Part shown: positions 17,107-26,191 of the stretch, one piece after another | Position numbering within the stretch: the stretch's first letter is position 1 | Layout: every line of letters starts with the position of its first letter | Assembly (NCBI GenBank): GCA_016793885.1 | Contig: JAEUHE010000086.1 | Location: 1 to 64,000 of the forward strand | Source: Verrucomicrobiales bacterium | GTDB lineage: Bacteria; Verrucomicrobiota; Verrucomicrobiia; Limisphaerales; UBA11320 | Length of the DNA stretch: 64,000 nt | Reading direction: 5' to 3' | Translations under genes and position numbers: made by a program | The notes under the pieces: model-generated | What the model saw: the letters and a program-made list of their open reading frames with translations, nothing else | What the model was told of the DNA's origin: nothing | The model's database searches: none

Positions 17107-18396
17107 TCAGCGTTGGGTCTCCACCGTAATCTTGTAGAATCGGGATTCGGCGTCGATGGGTATTACAATGCGCGTTTGAGCTGTTTCAGCAACCCGGCTG
17201 GCTGCTAGCGACCAAGGACTGGAGATACTGGTGGCGCTACGAATTCCGTAAAAGCGCCCAGGAACGCTACCAAAGTAAAGCGCGTGAGTGTCGGACGGTA
17301 GGGGGCTACGATCGGACTCCGTCAACCATTCAGGGTTTGAATCCAACACCAGCCGTAGAACGGAGGCCGTATCGGCAGCATTAGTGCCCGCGAGCCACTC
17401 CTGTGCATTCGACATACCATCTTGATCGGGGTCCTCAGTCTCGCCAATCGCATCGGGCCGCTGGGCAAGAAGACCGCTCTCCTCGATCCACACAGGATAG
17501 GGAATCAGCGGCACCCAAACCGCGGTCCGTACACCCCCAAAGGTTTCAACCCACCCACCCGCTCCGGCACGGTGAAAAGCCCTTGCAAGCTCCGGCAGTC
17601 CGATCAACTCAGACGCCGTGGGAGCATCCCCATCGAAATACAAACCCAGCAAGTTACTGCATCCAACGAATGCACCTGGTCCGATCGACGTGACGGAGCG
17701 AGGAACCAAAAGGCTAGAGAGGCTTGAGCAACCTTCGAATGCCGCAGGCCGGTACGGTTGCTCCCGGTCAGATGGCATAGATAAACGACCGGTGATGTGG
17801 GCCAGCCCGGTTCCGAGATTGAGGTTCGTTAAGCTCGTGCAGTACGAAAAACCACCTAAGTCAATATTGGTCACTGTCGAAGGGATCGTCACAGAGCTTA
17901 GTTGATTACAAGCTACAAACGCGTAGGCGCCTACGTACTCGATTCCCTCGCCCAGCTCCAACTGCTTCAAACGTCGGCATGAGCCGAAGGCACCGAAATT
18001 GATGGCGGAGACACTCCCAGGGATTACTGCACGCGCCAGTTCCGAACAGGAGTCGAAGGCACCTGCGCCAATGCTGGTCACTCCCGACGGGATCTCAATA
18101 CTCGTTAATTTGGATCGCGAAAACGCCGAGGAACGAATCGACCAGAGGGTATCCGGAAGACCAACCGAAGTAATGGGTTGGTTGTAAAAGGCCGATTCGC
18201 CAATCTCTCGAACTGCCGCGCCAGCCAAAGCAGTTGGAATAGTCACCACCTCGGACGCGCCGTGGTATCCAGTCACCACTGCTCCTCCAGCAACAATTTC
18301 AAAGCTATAATCGCCGAGTATTTCGCCAAAAGTCGGACTTTCGATCCCAATGCAGACGGGGATAGCACAAAGGAACACCGATTTATAGAGTGTCAT
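17107..18396 (-). CDS. Secreted BspA-type leucine-rich-repeat protein
   Basis: A 429-residue exported protein from the ATG at 18396, which places a signal peptide (TLYKSVFLCAIPVCIGIES) at the N-terminus; a longer frame to 18540 adds unlikely residues. About 55-300 hold BspA/TpLRR-type leucine-rich repeats of about 23 residues, with recurring phrases such as VTSIGAGAFDSCSEL and VTNIDLGGFSYCTSL. A calcium-binding-like DQDGMSNAQEWLAGTN motif then leads into a C-terminal beta domain (FYGIRSATSISSPWSLAA, ending FYKITVETQR) of a kind common at the end of verrucomicrobial secreted proteins. It is probably a surface protein for adhesion or binding; the ligand is unknown. Confidence 0.8.
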   Translation of the reverse strand: MTLYKSVFLCAIPVCIGIESPTFGEILGDYSFEIVAGGAVVTGYHGASEVVTIPTALAGAAVREIGESAFYNQPITSVGLPDTLWSIRSSAFSRSKLTSIEIPSGVTSIGAGAFDSCSELARAVIPGSVSAINFGAFGSCRRLKQLELGEGIEYVGAYAFVACNQLSSVTIPSTVTNIDLGGFSYCTSLTNLNLGTGLAHITGRLSMPSDREQPYRPAAFEGCSSLSSLLVPRSVTSIGPGAFVGCSNLLGLYFDGDAPTASELIGLPELARAFHRAGAGGWVETFGGVRTAVWVPLIPYPVWIEESGLLAQRPDAIGETEDPDQDGMSNAQEWLAGTNAADTASVLRLVLDSNPEWLTESDRSPLPSDTHALYFGSVPGRFYGIRSATSISSPWSLAASRVAETAQTRIVIPIDAESRFYKITVETQR

Positions 18397-18679
18397 AGGC
18401 TGAAGCAATCGTCGGATATGCTTGGCTTTCCACAGGTAGACCATGAATTCGCACATTAGCCCTCTCCCACCGATTTTCGCAACATAGAGGCAGCGAGGAA
18501 TCCTGTCGATGCAATTTGGAAATCGCCTCCCCCCTGGCAACAGGCCAACGAAGTGGCCATCAGAACAAACGAAGAAAACGGGGGATCAGGACACCCACCG
18601 GAGGTCCACGCCGAGACCAACCAGCGTCTGCACTGGGTTGATGTCAAAGGCGCTCTTCAGCAAAGTCAGCCAGCACCAT

Positions 18680-18940
18680 TCAACGCTTGATGACCTCGAC
18701 GTACACGCCGAGCGCGATAGCTCCGAGGAAAGTGGCAACCGCTCCCATTACGATGCTAATCGGGATCACCGCCAGCGCAGTCAGGAGTGGACCAAGCAGC
18801 GTGTGCGCCCGAAACCAGGCGGCGGACTCCGAAAGAGCCAGCGCCAAGTCTAAAAGTGAGTTGAGAAACGCCTCCTCCGTCGTATAGTAACCTGATGTCT
18901 CAGCCCAGCTCGTACATGGCTTACACGGTAACAGCTCCAC
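18680..18940 (-). CDS. Possible small membrane protein
   Basis: An 86-residue frame with a hydrophobic C-terminal half (TLLGPLLTALAVIPISIVMG and ATFLGAIALGVYVEVIKR), compatible with one or two membrane helices. It fills a gap between two divergently read genes. There is no known family, no strong ribosome binding site at the GTG start, and a GGAGGAG inside the frame has no start codon at proper spacing. It may be spurious or the tail of a decayed gene. The adjoining 18397-18679 shows nothing else. Confidence 0.3.
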   Translation of the reverse strand: MELLPCKPCTSWAETSGYYTTEEAFLNSLLDLALALSESAAWFRAHTLLGPLLTALAVIPISIVMGAVATFLGAIALGVYVEVIKR

Positions 18941-18975
18941 GGCCCAACCAGCATTTCAACCTGGAGCGTTCCACC

Positions 18976-21900
18976 GTGACGCGGGCGAACAAACCCTTTC
19001 AACGATGGGGACGCTTTCATCGGGCGTTCCTTTCGCTGTGCCTGGTGCTCAGCCTACACCGATCTGCTCTGGCAGACGGAGTTTGCGACATCACTCTTTT
19101 CGGCAAACTCTACGAGGTGTTTTATGTCCCGCCTTCGGGAGGCATCTTTCCACGATTCAACGCGATCAGCGAAGCGATCGAGTCCGAGACCACCTTCGGC
19201 AAGCGCGTTAATGCGGCGGTGGTGGGCACCGTGGGGGGAGGAACAGCGGGGGCCTACAGCAAGTATGGCGGTCAATATGTTGTCGATCCCAAGGCCGACG
19301 CCCGTCAAGCCCTCTCCGAAGCGGAGGACATTAGCGCTGACGGAAAGTACATCATCGGCTGGCGTCACGACTATCCCGTCCTCTCCAGGCTGCCGCGCGC
19401 GTTTGTCGTCATGCCGGGAAAAGGTTTTCAGTACCTGGACGAACTGTTTCCGGCAGTCAAGGAACTGGCTCAACGCATCTATCCCCCGGGTGTTCGGCAG
19501 CCTGGGGCACTTCCAAACCAATACGGCACCCGGGGAAGAAAGGTGAACAACTCGGGCATGATGCTGATCGAGGGCGTGCCGCACCCCGAATCCGGATCGC
19601 GGTACTATCTGGTCTCGATCGAAGGCAAGGTGACTCCCATCGACCCGGACAGAGGCCTCGATCTGGACGAGTGGGGGCAGGCTCCCTTGCCTTCGCAATT
19701 GGCGATCAACCCAGCCGGGCAAGGGTTGATCACCGACGTGAATACTTTGGGGTATGTCGGATCGCGGCCAGGGTTCATCGATTGGGTAGGCGGCCACATT
19801 GACCTGCGGGCGGAGATCCTGTCGCAATGCGACAACGCGGCCCTTAAGGAACAGTTTGTGGATCCAAGCGGAAGCAGGCCGGTCTATATCAACGACGCCA
19901 TGCACATTTGTTATGGCAACCTGCTACTCATGCCCGCTTGCCCCGAAATCGAGCTGCAGGTGCAAGGCGTTTCGGGATTTGAGTTGGTGGACGGCAAAGT
20001 CTCGCTGCGGGTGGGCAAGCGGTTTAAAGTCAGAACGACCATTCGCAACCTGGAGCGAGGTAGCGTGGAGGCGTTGCAGGTAACGCCCACTGGGACAGCT
20101 GCATTCTTCAAGCTGGTCACTCCTCCAAATCCGCCCATTCCAGATCGGATCGGCCCCACTCAAACGTTTGTCTCGGTTTCAGAATGGGAAGTGTTAAGGC
20201 CGGGAGAGTTTGTGGGAAACTGGACCCTGACAGCCCAAGGATCGTGCGGCCCCGTCAACGACGAGACGCCAGTATTGACCATTCCGGTGCTCCCAGACCT
20301 GGAAAAGAAGATTGTGGTGAACTCTGCCGCCGATCGCGGACGCAAGGCCGGTGTCGATTGCTGTGATACCGGAGAAAAACTGTCCAACGGAGATCCGGAA
20401 TGCACGCTGCGAGCCGCTATCGAGGCGGTCAACTCCGGCTGTGCCAGCCATGTCGAATTTAAGGTGCCCGGCGCCGCGGTTCCTCGAATTGTGCCAGCAA
20501 CCGCACTCCCCGCCATCACGAAGCCGGCCCTGCTGGACGCAACCACCCAGTCAGGCGGGTTCGTGGAGTTGGATGGGGCGGCCATCGGTGGCCGGGGCCT
20601 CGACATCGCCGGAGGCGACACTGCGATCCGCGGCTTTGTCATCCACAGTTTTGGCGGCGACAAGGGAGTGGGCATCCTGCTGAGAGGCCCGGGCGGAAAT
20701 ATCATCACGGGAAATCGGCTTGGCACTGAAGTCAACGGCAATGCCGCGCGAACCAATACCGTCAGCATTGGCATCGATAAAAGCTCCCTCAATCAGATCG
20801 GTGGCGACGCCGCGGGCGACGGTAACGTCATCGGAGGAAATGGCATCGCCATCGCCGAAGGCGAGGGAAATCGAATCCTAGGCAACCGAATCGGCCTCGG
20901 TGTCAATGGACTGGCCTTGGCAGAAGCTCGCTATGGGGTGCTGCTGGTCGGTGGACGCGGAACCAGCGTGGGAGGCCCGGGAAGCGGCGGGAATCTGATC
21001 TCAGGCAATGTAGGAATTCTCCTCAACTCAACTGCCTCCATCGAGGACACGATCATTGAAGGGAATCGCATCGGACTCGAAGCAAGTGGAACTTCGGTGG
21101 GGGCGACCGCGCGTGATCCACGCGTCGGCATCGCCGTCTTCAGCGACAACGGGCTCACGGTCCGCAACACCCGGATTCTAAACAATGATATCGCGGGGCA
21201 TCGGCTCGACGTATTCCTCGCCGGTGAAGCGGTCTCCGATAGCGTGGTGGAGAAGAACCGAATCGGATTGGCCTTCAGCGGCTCGGGAGCCCTGCCCACC
21301 GGTTTAGCTCCCAGCAAGCTGCTCTATGGCCTGCGGGTGGATCGCGCCGCTAACGTCCGGGTGACCGACAATGTGATCGCAGGTCATGAATGGGATGTCT
21401 TGATCTCGGGAACAGAGCAATTCGAGGTCGATCCCGATGATGGTGAGATTTTTCTGTCCGATCCGGACAACCCCTTGGAGACCAGCCCGGATCTCACGCC
21501 GGTAGCCGGCGCCTTGATTGAACGGAACACCATCGGGTTGAATTCCCTCGGCGCTGTTCCCGTGGGCACGGACTCCCATACGGGGATCGCTGTATTCGGC
21601 GGAGCACAGGGCACCGTGATACGCGACAATATCGTGGCCGGACATGCGGAGAACGAGGTCTGGCTTTCGGATGGCGCTAACCACGTCATCGCCGGGAACC
21701 GACTAGGGACGCCCGATGGCATCGATCGCGGCAGTCAGACCGGTTTGCTGCTCGATGACGCCAAATCCGTAATCGTCGGACCCTCTGGGGTTTCTCCGGG
21801 AAACACGATCGGATGGAATGCCGTGGCCGGAATCCATGTGCGTGGCGCGGCGATCGATCCCGTGATTCGGTTAAACCAGATCGGCGTCGATCCTACTGCC

Positions 21901-22800
21901 CAAGCGGCCTGGCCGAACGGGATAGGCGTCCAAGCCGGAACCGCCGGTGAGGCCGGGGCGGCGACCGGATTACGTCTCGAGAAAAACGTCATCGCCGGCA
22001 ATACGAAAGCCGGCGTCGGCCTTACCTTGACCAACGAGACCGTCCTCCAAGGAAACCGAATCGGCGTTTCACCGATCGGCTCGGCCCTACCCAACGAAAC
22101 CGGCGTTGCCGTTGGCGGCACTCCGGTGCAACTCCTGCAGAACACAGTTGCGCACAACAAAACCGTAGGAATTGCGATCGTGGGGAAGGAGCCGACCTTG
22201 ATCCAAGGCGGTCCGATCTATGCCAACGGAACAGGATTAAGCTTTGAGGGAATTCTTTACGATGCCCCGCCCACTCCCCCGTCGGGACCTCCGGTCATTT
22301 TGCGCTCAACGGCGGGAGACAGCGGCAAAGTCACCGTGGTCTACGTCGTGGCCGCGGCGGGAGGTGTGGGTGAGGTGGAGATCGAAATCTACGGCAATCG
22401 CGCGCTGGAAAGTCAGGGTCGAACGCCGTTGATTCGCCGGACGACGCCGGCTGCGCAGGCACTGATCGGGAAAATCGAAGTCGAACCAAGCTCCGCGTTT
22501 GCGGTGCTCGAGACCTTTAGCGTTACGATCACTCGCGACGGAAGAACAAGTGAGTTCAGCGAAGCCTCGCCAGGCCTGCCTTTCGAATTGAGCAAACCCA
22601 AGTTGGTGGCCGTCAGCGACACGGAGTTGACGATGCAGTGGTCCGGTTCACCTCTCATCGTTCCCGAAGCGTCCGATAGCCCCGATGGACCATGGGAGCC
22701 GGTCACCGCGCAGCCCGTCCTGGGCGCCGACGGAACCGCGGTGCTGACCTTGCCCACTGACGCTGGAACCAAGTTTTTCCGCCTGCGGCTGAACTTGTAG
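18976..22800 (+). CDS. Large secreted right-handed beta-helix protein
   Basis: About 1274 residues from a GTG at 18976 that has GGAG 9 nt upstream; an ATG at 18895 in the same frame lacks such a site. A signal peptide (FLSLCLVLSLHRSALADG) is followed by a region with a DUF3466-like phrase (AEDISADGKYIIGWRHDYP). Next is a CSLREA-like motif (ECTLRAAIEAVNSG) that commonly opens polymorphic outer-membrane and beta-helix proteins, then some 600 residues of beta-helix repeats with recurring NRIGL and NVIAG turns. The C-terminal FN3-like module contains EASDSPDGPWEPV and ends KFFRLRLNL, a frequent ending in Verrucomicrobiota exoproteins. It is likely a surface or secreted carbohydrate-binding or adhesive protein; no catalytic residues are evident. 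Confidence 0.8.
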   Translation: MTRANKPFQRWGRFHRAFLSLCLVLSLHRSALADGVCDITLFGKLYEVFYVPPSGGIFPRFNAISEAIESETTFGKRVNAAVVGTVGGGTAGAYSKYGGQYVVDPKADARQALSEAEDISADGKYIIGWRHDYPVLSRLPRAFVVMPGKGFQYLDELFPAVKELAQRIYPPGVRQPGALPNQYGTRGRKVNNSGMMLIEGVPHPESGSRYYLVSIEGKVTPIDPDRGLDLDEWGQAPLPSQLAINPAGQGLITDVNTLGYVGSRPGFIDWVGGHIDLRAEILSQCDNAALKEQFVDPSGSRPVYINDAMHICYGNLLLMPACPEIELQVQGVSGFELVDGKVSLRVGKRFKVRTTIRNLERGSVEALQVTPTGTAAFFKLVTPPNPPIPDRIGPTQTFVSVSEWEVLRPGEFVGNWTLTAQGSCGPVNDETPVLTIPVLPDLEKKIVVNSAADRGRKAGVDCCDTGEKLSNGDPECTLRAAIEAVNSGCASHVEFKVPGAAVPRIVPATALPAITKPALLDATTQSGGFVELDGAAIGGRGLDIAGGDTAIRGFVIHSFGGDKGVGILLRGPGGNIITGNRLGTEVNGNAARTNTVSIGIDKSSLNQIGGDAAGDGNVIGGNGIAIAEGEGNRILGNRIGLGVNGLALAEARYGVLLVGGRGTSVGGPGSGGNLISGNVGILLNSTASIEDTIIEGNRIGLEASGTSVGATARDPRVGIAVFSDNGLTVRNTRILNNDIAGHRLDVFLAGEAVSDSVVEKNRIGLAFSGSGALPTGLAPSKLLYGLRVDRAANVRVTDNVIAGHEWDVLISGTEQFEVDPDDGEIFLSDPDNPLETSPDLTPVAGALIERNTIGLNSLGAVPVGTDSHTGIAVFGGAQGTVIRDNIVAGHAENEVWLSDGANHVIAGNRLGTPDGIDRGSQTGLLLDDAKSVIVGPSGVSPGNTIGWNAVAGIHVRGAAIDPVIRLNQIGVDPTAQAAWPNGIGVQAGTAGEAGAATGLRLEKNVIAGNTKAGVGLTLTNETVLQGNRIGVSPIGSALPNETGVAVGGTPVQLLQNTVAHNKTVGIAIVGKEPTLIQGGPIYANGTGLSFEGILYDAPPTPPSGPPVILRSTAGDSGKVTVVYVVAAAGGVGEVEIEIYGNRALESQGRTPLIRRTTPAAQALIGKIEVEPSSAFAVLETFSVTITRDGRTSEFSEASPGLPFELSKPKLVAVSDTELTMQWSGSPLIVPEASDSPDGPWEPVTAQPVLGADGTAVLTLPTDAGTKFFRLRLNL

Positions 22801-22889
22801 CTCAGGCGCGGAACTTGAGTCGAGCCGTGGGTAATCCTCTCTTTCGGCAGAGGGTGAACCAGAATCGAACCGGAAACCAAGCCTCAACC

Positions 22890-25346
22890 CTACCTTGGGA
22901 TGGGAGCGAGGCTATTGGTGGATCCCTGTGAGAGCATCTGCCAGCCTGTCCCTGGGCCAATGAGGGTCCACACCGGGGTCCGCTCAGGCAGCTTCTTGGC
23001 CTCGGCTGGAGTGATCGTCGGAAAGTCCGCCAGCAGGGTTTGATAGTCCGTAGCTTTACGTTTCAATCCCAAGGTCAGGCGTGCTCGAACCTGACGAGCC
23101 AAGCCATCCAGAGGAAAGGGGCCAAGCAAGTCCGCGTCCTTTTCGCGCACTGTATCCACGTCGGCAAACTGGGGCGAGGTGATCAACACCAGATTGCTGC
23201 ACGCCAGCGATGCTGCTCGCATTCCTCCCGTTCGACGAACGTCGAAGCTGAGCGCCTGCCGCAAGGCGAGAACCGAATTCCGCAGCACCAACGCATGGTC
23301 CGCCGAGGCGAGCACACGATAGAGCCCCAAGCCCAGGACGGTAGACCGCTCCAGTGTCCAGGTGCACCGCGCACCCTCATTCGCACCCAGCAGAACTCCG
23401 TCGCGTCCAACCAGGAGTGAATTGGTAAAAGCGATCGCAGCTGGTTGCGAGGCAGCCAGCGACCGACCGCCCTGAGCCTCGCGACGCCGCCACGAGACCG
23501 CCACCCCGCCGAAGTTGAAAAACTCGGAGTGTTCGAACCTGGCCTCCGGACAGTTCTCGAGGGCGACCAGGGTGCTGAACGTGGAAGGAGGGGGCGGGGC
23601 CGCGAACCGGCATCCCCGAACGGTTAGTCGGCCACCCTCCATGTACACCAAAACGTCCAGTCGATCGAAGCGTGCCACGGAGGGCTTCACCCGTAGACCG
23701 GTGGCGGGAATATCGCCCGGGAGCAGCCGATCCGACCCATTTCCCGGCGCGCGCAGCTCGATGCCTTCCAACACCAGATCCGCCTCCGCGTGAATCATGG
23801 CCCTCTCACCGGCGGCCAATGTGAGAATAGGATGCGACCCCGGGGGAGCATGAAACCGAAGCGCTTTCTGACCGAGACGAAGCCCGGAAGTGGTATAGTC
23901 GCCGCTAAATGGCAGCACGATGGTGTCGCCTTCCCGAGCGGCCGTGACCGCATCGGCAAGATTGGAAAAGACCATCGGTGGCAAACCTGCTCCGCGTTCG
24001 ATGTGAAACACGGCGGTGGTTGGCCCCGTACGTTCAGAAGTCTCCCCCGGGCCCGTTTGAGTTTCTGCCGGGCGCGGCCACCCAGCCCAGAGCGCCAGCA
24101 CCAGAAGCAAGCCAGCTCCGCCGGCCAGAATCGTCCTCGACAACCCCGCCCCCCGCCCTCTCGAAGGAGAGTCCTTCCCCGAACAGGTATCACTTGGAAT
24201 TCGCCCCTCTTTCACATCCCGCAGACATGATTCGAACAGCTCCGCCACCTCGGTCATCGAGGAAAAACGTTCACCCGCCTGCTTGGCCATCAACCGCTCC
24301 ACCAGCCCACCGAACCACGATGGATAGCTTTTGGAGTCGAGCTCGTGGAGAGGCTTCGCTTCCGTTTCCAAGATCCGGCGGAGCGTGGCCATTGTGGTGT
24401 CGCACCGAAATGGGCTTATCCCCGAAGCGGCTACGTAGAGCACACAGCCCAAGGCGAATTGATCCACTCGCGCCGAGATCGCCTCACCCCTTACCTGCTC
24501 GGGAGCCATAAACTCAGGCGTGCCCGCGACCACCCCCAGCTGAGTCAGACTGGTGTCTTCAATCGCGCGGGCCAGACCGAAGTCGACCAGCTTCACTCGC
24601 TCCACCGAGTTCTCGAGCAGGATGTTCCCTGGCTTGATGTCGCGATGAATCAACCCTTGGGCATGGGCGGCAGCCAGCCCTCGGGCGGTCTGCGCCCCAA
24701 TCCGAAGCAGCTCGACCAACGAAAGCTTTGAGGTGGCCATCCGTTTCTCCAGGGATTGCCCCTTGATGAAACTCATCACCAGGAAGGGCAGACCTCGAAA
24801 CTCCCCCACCGCGTGAATCGCCACGACATGCTCATGAGCAATCGCCGCGGCCGCCCTCGCTTCCCGAACGAAGCGGAGCCGTGACTGCTCGGATCCGGCC
24901 ATGGACGGCCGCAGGACCTTGACCGCGACCATCCGAGCCAGCTGGGGGTCATAGGCGCGGTACACGATTCCCATCCCCCCCTCCGCCACGCGCTCCAACA
25001 AGGTGTAGCCCGCGAACTCGCCGAGCGCCCCTTCCACCGGTGACGCCGACAGCTCCACCGACTCGCCTCGGGGCGGCGGCGATCCCGGTTCGGCAGTTTG
25101 GGAACGGAGGGCCGCCAGGAGTTGGGAAAGGGGCCCGAGCGAAGCAGGGCTCAGGGTTGGAGGGAGAGCCTTCGGCAACTCAGCGAGTCCCGCCAAGGAG
25201 TCCAGGCGGCTCTGACACCGAGCACACGACGACAGATGCCGTTCTACTTCCGGCGCCAGTGCTGAATCACCACGAGAGAGAAGCGCAGTGAGGTTCTCAT
25301 CGCTCAAACAATTCGATGCTGGTCCGTCGAGGCACACTTCACCCAT
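22890..25346 (-). CDS. Membrane Ser/Thr protein kinase with zinc-finger-like N-terminus and beta-helix sensor
   Basis: An 818-residue PknB-type kinase. Residues about 25-55 contain HLSSCARC, the H-x3-C-x2-C pattern of anti-sigma zf-HC2 domains. The kinase domain spans about 115-390: the P-loop region VAEGGMGIVYRAY, Lys143 in VAVKVLRP, catalytic Asp236 in HRDIKPGN, DFGLA and an APEQ motif. One membrane helix follows (about 405-425), then some 390 extracytoplasmic residues that look like parallel beta-helix repeats. It is encoded 44 bp after an ECF sigma-factor gene on the same strand. That pairing is known in Planctomycetota and Verrucomicrobiota and suggests the kinase controls the sigma factor, perhaps by phosphorylation or by sequestration through the zinc finger. 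Confidence 0.88.
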   Translation of the reverse strand: MGEVCLDGPASNCLSDENLTALLSRGDSALAPEVERHLSSCARCQSRLDSLAGLAELPKALPPTLSPASLGPLSQLLAALRSQTAEPGSPPPRGESVELSASPVEGALGEFAGYTLLERVAEGGMGIVYRAYDPQLARMVAVKVLRPSMAGSEQSRLRFVREARAAAAIAHEHVVAIHAVGEFRGLPFLVMSFIKGQSLEKRMATSKLSLVELLRIGAQTARGLAAAHAQGLIHRDIKPGNILLENSVERVKLVDFGLARAIEDTSLTQLGVVAGTPEFMAPEQVRGEAISARVDQFALGCVLYVAASGISPFRCDTTMATLRRILETEAKPLHELDSKSYPSWFGGLVERLMAKQAGERFSSMTEVAELFESCLRDVKEGRIPSDTCSGKDSPSRGRGAGLSRTILAGGAGLLLVLALWAGWPRPAETQTGPGETSERTGPTTAVFHIERGAGLPPMVFSNLADAVTAAREGDTIVLPFSGDYTTSGLRLGQKALRFHAPPGSHPILTLAAGERAMIHAEADLVLEGIELRAPGNGSDRLLPGDIPATGLRVKPSVARFDRLDVLVYMEGGRLTVRGCRFAAPPPPSTFSTLVALENCPEARFEHSEFFNFGGVAVSWRRREAQGGRSLAASQPAAIAFTNSLLVGRDGVLLGANEGARCTWTLERSTVLGLGLYRVLASADHALVLRNSVLALRQALSFDVRRTGGMRAASLACSNLVLITSPQFADVDTVREKDADLLGPFPLDGLARQVRARLTLGLKRKATDYQTLLADFPTITPAEAKKLPERTPVWTLIGPGTGWQMLSQGSTNSLAPIPR

Positions 25347-25390
25347 AGATTCGGCTCATACTCTGATACCTGGCCAGAACGGCATTTCTT

Positions 25391-26107
25391 TCAGAGAATA
25401 TCCTCCTCGTCGGCCGCTTGAATCCGTTTTCGCAGCTGGGCCGCCACCCGACAGCGGGCCACATAGACCGCACCGGTGCTCACACCCAGCCGCGCAGCAA
25501 CCTCCTCCACCGGAATCTGTTCTAAGGCACTCAGCTGGAAGGCGCTCCAGGTCGTTTCCGAAAACTGTCCTTTCACCTGTTCACAGGCCCATTCCAGCAG
25601 GCGCAGCTGATATTCCCGGTCCCAGGTCTCAGATTCCTGTGAGCTGCCAGCCTCCCGATCCACCACCGAAGCCAGTTCCGTGTGACCAAGGGGCACGGCT
25701 TGGCGGCCTTGCTTGGCAAAAAAATTGTTGAGCTTGCTCCGGGTTACCGTAAGCAGCCAGCCCCGAAAAGAACCGCGCGCCCGATCATAGTGGAAGGTGC
25801 GTAGGGCCTGAACGACGCTCCTCATGACATTTTGTGCGACATCAGCCGCATCGGCCGGTTGAAGCCCTCGGCGCAGGGCATGCCCGTAGATCAGTGGCGT
25901 GTAGATGTCTACGAATGTCTGCCAGGCCTCGGCGTTCTTATCATCGCGAAGCTGGATGAGCAAAGATGGACGCGTCGGGGATGCGCCAGAATCCGAGACT
26001 GGCACCCCTTCTTGCCCAGTTGCATTGTCGGGTTTCGAGGCTGACACCAATTGTGACATCGTATACAGGTGTTCTACGAAAAGCCAGCGGCGATCCTTAC
26101 GAGCCAT
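25391..26107 (-). CDS. ECF-type RNA polymerase sigma factor
   Basis: A protein of up to 238 residues with sigma region 2 (AWQTFVDIYTPLIYGHALRR, then DAADVAQNVMRSVVQAL and FRGWLLTVTRSKLNNFF) and a region 4 helix-turn-helix (LEQIPVEEVAARLGVSTGAV). There is no region 1.1 or 3, as expected for ECF factors. The start may be the ATG at 26107 or the in-frame ATG at 26059; neither has a strong ribosome binding site, and the first 16 residues are not conserved-looking. It is co-transcribed with the kinase downstream, so the pair probably forms a kinase-regulated transcriptional switch. Target promoters cannot be deduced here. Confidence 0.9.
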   Translation of the reverse strand: MARKDRRWLFVEHLYTMSQLVSASKPDNATGQEGVPVSDSGASPTRPSLLIQLRDDKNAEAWQTFVDIYTPLIYGHALRRGLQPADAADVAQNVMRSVVQALRTFHYDRARGSFRGWLLTVTRSKLNNFFAKQGRQAVPLGHTELASVVDREAGSSQESETWDREYQLRLLEWACEQVKGQFSETTWSAFQLSALEQIPVEEVAARLGVSTGAVYVARCRVAAQLRKRIQAADEEDIL

Positions 26108-26191
26108 CCAGATGGGCTTTGACTGGAACGGGGTCGACTCCCAAAGTCCGAGTCAGGCACTGACAACGGATGCCGATAGGAGCCTATAAGA

